Shown here: in pieces, positions 1 to 4,850 of the stretch
Numbering within the stretch: the first letter of the stretch is position 1
Layout: every line of letters starts with the position of its first letter
Made by a program: the position numbers and the translations under genes
The notes under the pieces: generated by a model
Seen by the model: only the letters and a program-made list of their open reading frames with translations
Database searches by the model: none
Told to the model about the DNA's origin: nothing
NCBI GenBank assembly: GCA_022838965.1
Contig: JALHDK010000006.1
Location: forward strand, 1-20,820
Reading direction: 5' to 3'
Source: Actinomycetales bacterium
Lineage (GTDB): Bacteria > Actinomycetota > Actinomycetes > Actinomycetales > Actinomycetaceae
DNA length: 20,820 nt

Positions 1-111
1 GAGGCGGAGCGGCAACGCCTCGACGTACACCATGGGAACCTTCCGGCGAACGAGGTCGAGGTCGTAGGGAGTCAGCCACGGCCCCTGGTCGCCGCTCGCA
101 AGTCCAGCCAC
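1..111 (-). CDS. NUDIX-like (DUF4916-type) protein, N-terminal fragment
   Basis: Seen: the minus strand is open from a GTG at 111 to the window edge, giving 37 residues that begin VAGLASGDQGPWLTPYDLDL and continue VRRKVPMVYVEALPLRL. The pattern WLTP-(Y/E)-DL-x-x-V-R-x-x-VPM-x-YV-(D/E)-A-x-P-(L/V)-R is what I recall from the N-terminus of actinobacterial NUDIX hydrolase family proteins annotated DUF4916. The catalytic Nudix box would lie beyond the window, so activity cannot be judged. The start is preceded by only a weak purine-rich stretch (GGACTGACA). The gene is divergent from the GyrI-like gene at 246. Family assignment rests on a short segment and is tentative; that this is a real reading frame is more likely than the name. 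Confidence 0.55.
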   Translation of the reverse strand, partial: MAGLASGDQGPWLTPYDLDLVRRKVPMVYVEALPLRL

Positions 112-245
112 TGTCAGTCCACCCCGGCAGATGTGATCCTTCCTCCTACCTTCTCATGCACGGACCCACTCCCGCCGTGCTTCGAAGCCGTGGCCCGCCA
201 GCCGCGGAAGGCCCATACTGGGGTGGTCGGCGGACGGAGGACATC

Positions 246-701
246 ATGACGCGCCAGATCCGCATCCTGCGCAGTCCACGGCGGGAGCTCGCGGTGGTCC
301 GGACCAGGACGACCATGGATCGCATCGGCGACCTCCTGGAAGGCGTCTTCGAGGACGTCGCGGCGCATCTGGGCCCCCGCGGCCTGCTGGGCGACGGGCC
401 GGCGATCGTCGTCTACGACGCCGACGGCGTGGCCGTGGCGGCGGGTTTCCCCGTTCCGGAACCCATCGAGGGGGACCGTCACGTGGTGCCCCTGCAGCTG
501 CCGGAGGGCGAGATCATCACGACGACGCATGTCGGGCCGTACTCGACCCTGCCGGAGGCACACGCCGCCCTCAGGCGCGCCGCCGGGGAGCTCGGCCGCG
601 AACTCGGTCCGCTCCTGTGGGAGGAGTACTGGAGCCCGCCCGAAACCCCGCCCACCGCGACGCGCACCGTCATCTGCTGGATGCTGGAGAACCCGCGCTG
701 A
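246..701 (+). CDS. GyrI-like / AraC effector-binding domain protein (stand-alone)
   Basis: Predicted 151-residue cytoplasmic protein made only of a GyrI-like (AraC_E_bind) small-molecule-binding fold. Seen: an N-terminal strand MTRQIRILRSPRRELAVVRT, a middle segment with VYDADGVAVAAGFPV, then the diagnostic THVGPYSTLPEAHAALRR and a C-terminal LLWEEYWSPPE. Members use this fold as the ligand pocket of BmrR/Rob-type regulators or, when alone, to bind or hydrolyse hydrophobic cations. No helix-turn-helix is encoded, so it is not a DNA-binding regulator by itself. The ATG at 246 is chosen over the upstream ATG at 156 because GGAGG lies 5 nt before it and homology-like sequence begins there. It stands alone, divergent from the NUDIX-like gene and convergent with tRNA-Lys. 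The natural ligand cannot be inferred. Confidence 0.8.
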   Translation: MTRQIRILRSPRRELAVVRTRTTMDRIGDLLEGVFEDVAAHLGPRGLLGDGPAIVVYDADGVAVAAGFPVPEPIEGDRHVVPLQLPEGEIITTTHVGPYSTLPEAHAALRRAAGELGRELGPLLWEEYWSPPETPPTATRTVICWMLENPR

Positions 702-754
702 TCGGTGGCCGGAGGGGTGGCGCCGGGGCTGCCCGACAGCGGCGCGAAAGCAGA

Positions 755-779
755 AGGACCGGACATCACGTCCGGTCCT
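755..779. terminator. Hairpin terminator between the GyrI-like gene and tRNA-Lys
   Basis: Perfect 10-bp inverted repeat AGGACCGGAC / GTCCGGTCCT with a 5-nt loop (ATCAC). It sits between two convergent genes and can serve both. Read on the minus strand it follows tRNA-Lys and is trailed by a short T-containing stretch (TCTGCTTTC), so tRNA-Lys termination is the better supported role. No strong T tract follows on the plus strand. Confidence 0.65.
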
Positions 780-785
780 CGTCCG

Positions 786-858
<73 letters not shown>

Positions 859-873
859 GTTGCGGCCTCAAGA

Positions 874-902
874 ACATTACCAGTGGCGGGGCCGCGTGCA
901 AA
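874..902 (-). promoter_or_regulatory. Promoter of tRNA-Lys
   Basis: On the minus strand, TTTGCA (902-897, 4/6 to TTGACA) and TAATGT (879-874, TAnnnT) are separated by 17 nt. The expected start point is about 867, giving a leader of roughly 8 nt before the mature tRNA at 858. Called from sequence only. Confidence 0.5.
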
Positions 903-922
903 ATCCGCCGGGCGGGGTGGGA

Positions 923-945
923 GGCCACCATGTACCGTGGTGGCC
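923..945. promoter_or_regulatory. Perfect dyad spanning the putative bcp -10 element
   Basis: GGCCACCA (923-930) and TGGTGGCC (938-945) form a perfect 8-bp inverted repeat separated by 7 nt. The spacer plus first right-arm base holds TACCGT (933-938), a TAnnnT -10 candidate for bcp, placing transcription start near 946 and leaving an 18-nt leader with the Shine-Dalgarno. A dyad centred on a -10 suits a repressor operator; an RNA hairpin is the alternative if transcription starts farther upstream. The regulator is unknown. Confidence 0.4.
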
Positions 946-963
946 ACGGGACAAGGAGGCTCC

Positions 964-1434
964 ATGAGTGTCACGGTCGGCGACCACGCACCGCAGTTCA
1001 CCCTCACCTCGCCAGAGGGCGAGGTGTCCCTCGCCTCGCTGCTGGAGAGCGCGGGGAAGGGAGTGATCGTGTACTTCTACCCGGCAGCCATGACACCCGG
1101 ATGCACCACCGAGGCGTGCGACTTCCGGGATTCACTCAACAGCCTGCGGGGCAGCGGCTACGCGGTCGTCGGGGTGTCCCCGGATGCCCCCGCGAAGCTC
1201 GCCAGGTTCGCGGAGAAGGAGGGTCTCACGTTCCCCCTCGTCTCCGATCCGGACCATGCGGTGGCGGCCGCGTATGGCGCGTGGGGTGAGAAGAAGATGT
1301 ACGGCAAGACTGTCGAGGGCCTCATCCGGTCGACCTTCGTGGTGGGCAGGGACGGCGTCGTGACGCACGCGTACCGGAATGTCAAGGCGACCGGTCACGT
1401 GGCCCGGGTGCGGCGGGATCTCGGCATCGATTGA
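964..1434 (+). CDS. bcp: Thioredoxin-dependent peroxiredoxin (Bcp/PrxQ)
   Basis: 156-residue cytosolic atypical 2-Cys peroxiredoxin that reduces hydrogen peroxide and organic hydroperoxides using thioredoxin. Seen: the thioredoxin-fold start (VTVGDHAPQFTL), FYP, then TPGCTTEAC, in which C47 is the peroxidatic cysteine and C52 sits where PrxQ/Bcp enzymes have their resolving cysteine. FPLVSD, YGKTVEGLIRSTFVVG and the full length (E. coli Bcp is 156 residues) also fit. The ATG at 964 is fixed by AAGGAGG (953-959) with a 4-nt spacer; the longer upstream extension from 883 reads through the promoter and is not used. The gene is divergent from tRNA-Lys, with a perfect dyad over its -10, and is followed closely by tRNA-Leu, whose -35 overlaps the bcp stop codon. 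Confidence 0.95.
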   Translation: MSVTVGDHAPQFTLTSPEGEVSLASLLESAGKGVIVYFYPAAMTPGCTTEACDFRDSLNSLRGSGYAVVGVSPDAPAKLARFAEKEGLTFPLVSDPDHAVAAAYGAWGEKKMYGKTVEGLIRSTFVVGRDGVVTHAYRNVKATGHVARVRRDLGID

Positions 1435-1457
1435 CCGCTGGCGCGCCACCGTAGACT
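1431..1457 (+). promoter_or_regulatory. Promoter of tRNA-Leu
   Basis: TTGACC (1431-1436, 5/6 to TTGACA) includes the bcp stop codon, and TAGACT (1452-1457) is a good actinobacterial -10. The spacer is short (15 nt), so the -35 assignment is less sure than the -10. Start near 1464 would leave almost no leader before the mature tRNA at 1466. The same -10 hexamer precedes tRNA-Gln. Confidence 0.5.
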
Positions 1458-1465
1458 GGAGGCAC

Positions 1466-1548
1466 GCGCGAGTGGCGTAACTGGCAGCCGCGCTGGGTTT
1501 AGGTTCCAGTGTCCGACGGACGTACGGGTTCGAGTCCCGTCTCGCGCA
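1466..1548 (+). tRNA. tRNA-Leu (anticodon UAG)
   Basis: An 83-nt class II tRNA: acceptor GCGCGAG/CTCGCGC, anticodon stem CTGGG/TCCAG around loop TTTAGGT (anticodon TAG), a long variable arm (TGTCCGACGGACGTA), T arm with GGTTCGAGTCC, discriminator A1548. The following bases are CCC, so CCA is not encoded. It decodes CUA and probably other CUN codons. glnS follows 63 nt downstream. No duplicated tRNA 3' end is visible nearby, so there is no sign of an integrated element. Confidence 0.96.
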
Positions 1549-1598
1549 CCCACGGATGGCGACGTGGGGTCGGTCCGGGACGTGTCCGGCGAACGTGC

Positions 1599-1604
1599 TA
1601 CGTT
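1599..1604 (+). promoter_or_regulatory. -10 element of glnS (leaderless start)
   Basis: TACGTT matches TAnnnT and ends 7 nt before the glnS ATG at 1612, so the transcript should begin at or next to the start codon. No Shine-Dalgarno is present. No convincing -35 is seen. Confidence 0.5.
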
Positions 1605-1611
1605 TGCGGGC

Positions 1612-3306
1612 ATGACCCCCTCCCCACCCCTCCCCGCCAGCGACTTCGTGCGCGAGATGGTGCAGCGTGACCAGGAGCTGGGAACCTTCGGCGGTCGGGT
1701 TCTGACACGCTTCCCCCCGGAACCGAACGGATATCTGCACATCGGGCATGCGAAGGCGATCGTGCTCGACTTCGGGATCGCCGCGGAGTTCGGTGGGAGC
1801 TGCAATCTCCGCTTTGACGACACGAATCCCGAGACCGAGGAGCAGCACTTCGTCGACGGCATCCTGGAGGACATCGCCTGGCTCGGCTACACCCCGGCCC
1901 GCGTGCTCCACGCATCGGACTACTTCGGCACGCTGTACGACTGGGCGGAGCACCTGGTGACGGCGGGGCTCGCCTACGTTGACGACCAGGACCCGGAGAC
2001 GATCTCCGCGCAACGCGGCGCGTTCGGCAAACCGGGCGTCGAGAGCCCGTACCGGAACCGGACGGTCCAGGAGAATCTCGAGCTCCTGCGGCGCATGCGG
2101 GCGGGGGAGTTCCCGGACGGGTCCCGGGTCCTGCGCGCTCGCATCGACATGAACCACGAGAACATGCAGCTGCGGGATCCGATCATGTACCGCATCCGCC
2201 GTGGCCATCACTACCGGACGGGTGACGAGTGGTGCATCTACCCCACCTACGACTGGGCGCACGGGCAGAGTGACGCCATCGAGGGCATCACCCATTCGTT
2301 CTGCACGCTCGAGTTCGACAGCCACCGACCGCTCTATGACTGGTTCCTGGAGCACCTCCCACTGCCGTTCGAGAAGCCCCGCCAGACGGAGTTCGCCCGT
2401 CTCGAGCTGACCCACACGGTGATGTCCAAGCGTCGGCTGGCCCAGCTGGTAGCGGAAGGCCATGTCGATGGGTGGGACGACCCGCGGCTGCCCACCCTGC
2501 GGGGCATGCGCCGCCGGGGCTACCCCGCCGCGGCCATCCGGGACTTCTGCCAGTTCATCGGAGTCTCGCGCACCAACTCCCGCAATGAGATCGAACTCCT
2601 CGAGTCCTTCGTCCGCACCGAGCTGAACCGCACCGCGCAACGAAGGATGGCCGTCCTCCGTCCGCTCCGGCTCGTGCTCACCAACTGGCCCCTCGACGCG
2701 GAGGGCCAGCCGGTGGTGGAGTGGTTCGAGATCGGCAACAATCCCGAGAACCCCGCCGATGGCGTCCGCCGCGTGCCCTTCACCGGCGAGCTGTACATCG
2801 AGCGGGACGATTTCGCCGAGGTTCCGCCCCCGCAGTTCTTCCGGCTCGCACCGGGACGCGAGGTGCGGTTGCGGGGTGCCTACCTCGTCACGGCGACCGA
2901 CGTCGTGAAGGACGGGGAAGAGAACGTCGTCGAGGTGCGCGCGACCTATGACCCGGCCACCCGGGGCGGCAGCGCTCCGGACGGGCGGCGGGTGAAGTCC
3001 ACGATGCACTGGGTCTCGGCGCGGCATGCGGTGGAGGCCACGGTCGCGGAGTACGACCGGCTCTTCACGGCGGCGGTGCCGGGCGAGTCGACGGGGGACC
3101 CGCTCGATGACCTCAATCCCCGGTCACGGACGGTCCTGACGGGCTGCAAGGTGGAGGGTGCGCTGGCGGACACGCCGCCGGGCGCCGTGGTGCAGTTCGA
3201 ACGGCTCGGGTACTTCGCCCGTGATCCGGACGAACCGCTGCTGTTCCATCAGACCGTGGGCCTGCGTGACGAGTGGGCCGCGCTGCAGAAGCGCCAGCGA
3301 CACTGA
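1612..3306 (+). CDS. glnS: Glutamine--tRNA ligase (GlnRS)
   Basis: 564-residue class I synthetase that attaches glutamine to tRNA-Gln. Seen: FPPEPNGYLHIGHAK with the HIGH motif at residues 43-46; CNLRFDDTNP; a catalytic-domain segment with DWAHGQSDAIEGITHSFCTLEF; VMSKRRL (about 270-276) as the KMSKS equivalent; then the C-terminal beta-barrel region. PEPNGYLHIGHAK and FDDTNP separate GlnRS from bacterial GluRS. Size matches the roughly 550-residue bacterial GlnRS. The ATG at 1612 is preferred over GTG 1564 because the extra N-terminus is unlike the family and TACGTT lies 7 nt before 1612. Many actinobacteria lack GlnRS and make Gln-tRNA with GatCAB, so its presence is a lineage marker. A matching tRNA-Gln lies at 13140. 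It converges on the YggS-like gene with a 17-nt gap. Confidence 0.95.
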   Translation: MTPSPPLPASDFVREMVQRDQELGTFGGRVLTRFPPEPNGYLHIGHAKAIVLDFGIAAEFGGSCNLRFDDTNPETEEQHFVDGILEDIAWLGYTPARVLHASDYFGTLYDWAEHLVTAGLAYVDDQDPETISAQRGAFGKPGVESPYRNRTVQENLELLRRMRAGEFPDGSRVLRARIDMNHENMQLRDPIMYRIRRGHHYRTGDEWCIYPTYDWAHGQSDAIEGITHSFCTLEFDSHRPLYDWFLEHLPLPFEKPRQTEFARLELTHTVMSKRRLAQLVAEGHVDGWDDPRLPTLRGMRRRGYPAAAIRDFCQFIGVSRTNSRNEIELLESFVRTELNRTAQRRMAVLRPLRLVLTNWPLDAEGQPVVEWFEIGNNPENPADGVRRVPFTGELYIERDDFAEVPPPQFFRLAPGREVRLRGAYLVTATDVVKDGEENVVEVRATYDPATRGGSAPDGRRVKSTMHWVSARHAVEATVAEYDRLFTAAVPGESTGDPLDDLNPRSRTVLTGCKVEGALADTPPGAVVQFERLGYFARDPDEPLLFHQTVGLRDEWAALQKRQRH

Positions 3307-3323
3307 CCGCCGGCGCCGCCCCG

Positions 3324-4031
3324 TCAGCGCGCCGGCGGGCGAGGGCCGAAGATCGCGGTCCCCACGCGCACCATGGTGGCCCCGGCGGCGATCGCGATCT
3401 CGAGATCCCGGGTCATTCCCATGGACAGCTCGCCGGCCGCCGCGGTCCCCGGCATCGCCGTGAGCTCGGCGGAGAGCCGGGCGAGGACCTCGTAGCTCGC
3501 CCGGACGACCTCGACGTCCGGGGAGTTCGCACCCACGGTCATCAGTCCGCGCAGGCGCAACCCCTCGAGGCCCGCCACCGCGCTGCAGAGCTCGAGGGTC
3601 TCCTCGGGACGGACGCCGGCCTTGGTGGGCTCGCCGGAGGAGTTCACCTCGACGAACACCTCGAGTTCGCGCCCGGCGCGCGTGGCGGCGCGCGCCAGCT
3701 TCCGGGCGAGGTCGATCCGGTCCACGGACTGCACGCACGAGACGTGACGCAGGACCTGGTTGACCTTGTTGGTCTGGAGCGCCCCGATGAAGTGGTTCTG
3801 GAAGTCACCCGGCCAGACCGCCCGCACCTGCGGCAGGACCTCAGCCATCTCCTGGGCGCGGTTGTGACCGAGAATCCGCGCACCCGCGGCCAGGACAGCG
3901 ACGATGCGATCGGCGCTCTGGGTCTTCACCGCGGCGAGGACTTCGACCGTCGCCGGGTCGCGGCCCACCACCCCGCAGGCCCGCGTGATCCGTTCCTGCA
4001 GTTCGGACCAGCGCTCGGCGATGCCACCCAC
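3324..4031 (-). CDS. YggS/PLPBP-family pyridoxal-phosphate homeostasis protein
   Basis: 235-residue alanine-racemase-like TIM-barrel protein of the YggS/PROSC family, which binds PLP and affects B6 and amino-acid homeostasis without a proven catalytic activity. Seen: VLAAVKTQSADRI, with the presumed PLP lysine in VKT (about residue 36); HFIGALQTNK; EVFVEVNSSGEPTKAGV; LRGLMTVG; and LSMGMTRDLEIAIAAGATMVRVGTAIFG, the phosphate-binding end. It is divergent: the usual GENR reads GHNR, and the lysine region lacks the usual SK or TK. The classic actinobacterial copy lies in the ftsZ-sepF cluster, which is absent here, so this may be a second paralogue. Start is GTG 4031, with TACGCT 7 nt upstream and no Shine-Dalgarno. 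It lies 30 nt downstream of the VIT transporter gene on the same strand. Confidence 0.88.
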   Translation of the reverse strand: MGGIAERWSELQERITRACGVVGRDPATVEVLAAVKTQSADRIVAVLAAGARILGHNRAQEMAEVLPQVRAVWPGDFQNHFIGALQTNKVNQVLRHVSCVQSVDRIDLARKLARAATRAGRELEVFVEVNSSGEPTKAGVRPEETLELCSAVAGLEGLRLRGLMTVGANSPDVEVVRASYEVLARLSAELTAMPGTAAAGELSMGMTRDLEIAIAAGATMVRVGTAIFGPRPPAR

Positions 4032-4038
4032 GGGAAAG

Positions 4039-4044
4039 AGCGTA
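4039..4044 (-). promoter_or_regulatory. -10 element of the YggS-like gene (leaderless start)
   Basis: On the minus strand TACGCT (4044-4039) is followed by 7 nt and then the GTG start at 4031. The whole intergenic gap to the VIT gene is 30 nt, so the YggS-like gene probably has its own promoter besides any read-through. Confidence 0.45.
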
Positions 4045-4061
4045 GCCGGTCCGTGTGCGGG

Positions 4062-4760
4062 TCAGACGTGAACGTCGAACAGCGTACCGACGCCGTAGGT
4101 GACGATCATGGCGAGCGCGCCGCCGGCCAGGGTGCGGAGGACGGCCCGCCCGCGGGCTGCCTCACCCAGGCTCGCGGACACGAAACCGGTGAGGGCGAGC
4201 GCCACCAGCACCATCGCGAACGTGGCGGGAATGCGGATGCCGGCCGGGAACAGCAGGATCGCCGCCACCGGGAGGGCGGCACCCACCATGAAGGAGAAGA
4301 AGGACGCCCACGCGGCGTGCCACGGGTTGACCAGGTCCTCCGGGTCGATGCCCTCGAGGCAGGACAACGCCATGACGGCGTCGTGGCGGGCCATGTCGAC
4401 GGCGGCGACGCGGGCGGTCCCGGGGTCAACCCCGCGACGCTCGAGGTCGGCCGAGAGGGTGGCGACGATTCCCTCGGGGTCGCCGTTCGAGGACGACTCC
4501 ACGCGCTCGACGATCGCGGACTCCGTGTCCCGCTGGGTGGACACGGAGATGTACTCGCCCGTGGCCATCGAGAAGGCGCCGGCGCTCAGGGCGGCGATGC
4601 CCGCGGTGGCGATGACGGGCACGGACTGGGTGGCGGCGGCGACACCGATCACGGTGGCGGCCACCGAGACGATGCCGTCGTTCGCACCCAGCACGCCCGC
4701 CCGCAGCTTGTTCAGTTTGGCGGACGTGGACTCCGGCTGACTGGTCCGCAGGACGGTCAT
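4062..4760 (-). CDS. VIT/CCC1-family iron/manganese transporter
   Basis: 232-residue integral membrane protein of the VIT1/CCC1 family, which moves Fe2+ or Mn2+ out of the cytosol. Seen: KLRAGVLGANDGIVSVAATVIGV (TM1, with the family's GANDGIVS; D28), a second helix with ALSAGAFSMATGEYISVSTQRD (family signature G..SMA.GEY.SV..QRD), a charged middle segment (about 75-135), then three hydrophobic helices (about 140-232) ending GVGTLFDVHV. Length fits a bacterial VIT protein lacking an added ferritin-like domain. The ATG at 4760 has AGAGAGGAG about 7 nt upstream; the longer frame to 4886 runs through promoter and iron box and is rejected. A probable DtxR/IdeR box lies just upstream of the -35, implying iron-dependent control and favouring iron as substrate, though manganese cannot be excluded. 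Confidence 0.92.
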   Translation of the reverse strand: MTVLRTSQPESTSAKLNKLRAGVLGANDGIVSVAATVIGVAAATQSVPVIATAGIAALSAGAFSMATGEYISVSTQRDTESAIVERVESSSNGDPEGIVATLSADLERRGVDPGTARVAAVDMARHDAVMALSCLEGIDPEDLVNPWHAAWASFFSFMVGAALPVAAILLFPAGIRIPATFAMVLVALALTGFVSASLGEAARGRAVLRTLAGGALAMIVTYGVGTLFDVHV

Positions 4761-4795
4761 CGCGAACTCCTCTCTGGCCCAGGGCCTGCACCACA

Positions 4796-4825
4796 ACCGT
4801 AGGTCGGCGTGGCCCGTCCCGTCAC
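4796..4825 (-). promoter_or_regulatory. Promoter of the VIT transporter gene
   Basis: On the minus strand GTGACG (4825-4820, 4/6 to TTGACA) and TACGGT (4801-4796, TAnnnT) are 18 nt apart. Expected start is near 4789, about 29 nt before the ATG at 4760, leaving room for the Shine-Dalgarno. The -35 is moderate, as expected for an activated promoter. Confidence 0.5.
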
Positions 4826-4831
4826 GGCAGG

Positions 4832-4850
4832 TGAGGCTTGCCTTAGCTGA
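4832..4850. promoter_or_regulatory. Probable DtxR/IdeR iron box
   Basis: TGAGGCTTGCCTTAGCTGA matches 13 of 19 positions of the DtxR/IdeR consensus TTAGGTTAGCCTAACCTAA, including the AGG and GCCT core. It overlaps the helicase stop codon (4843-4845) and ends 6 nt upstream of the VIT -35. Its centre is about 52 nt upstream of the inferred start, which suggests activation by Fe-loaded regulator, as known for mycobacterial bfrA, more than repression. The position just upstream of a predicted iron transporter is what makes the match credible. Confidence 0.6.

Noticed and set aside
1549..1611. Possible CCCAC/GTGGG and CCGG-containing hairpins after tRNA-Leu
   Set aside because: Stems of 4-5 bp with no T tract are expected by chance at this GC; not called as terminator.
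1466..1611. Possible integrated element or attachment site behind tRNA-Leu
   Set aside because: No integrase, no direct copy of the tRNA 3' end, and glnS has native-looking composition.
1132..3027. Long minus-strand ORF (631 codons) opposite bcp, tRNA-Leu and glnS
   Set aside because: It is antisense to the complete GlnRS gene and runs through the tRNA-Leu gene; its protein has no recognisable motif. Long antisense frames are expected at this GC content.
3273..4802. Plus-strand ORF (509 codons) opposite the YggS-like and VIT genes
   Set aside because: Shadow frame of two well-supported minus-strand genes, with Gly/Arg/His-rich low-complexity translation.
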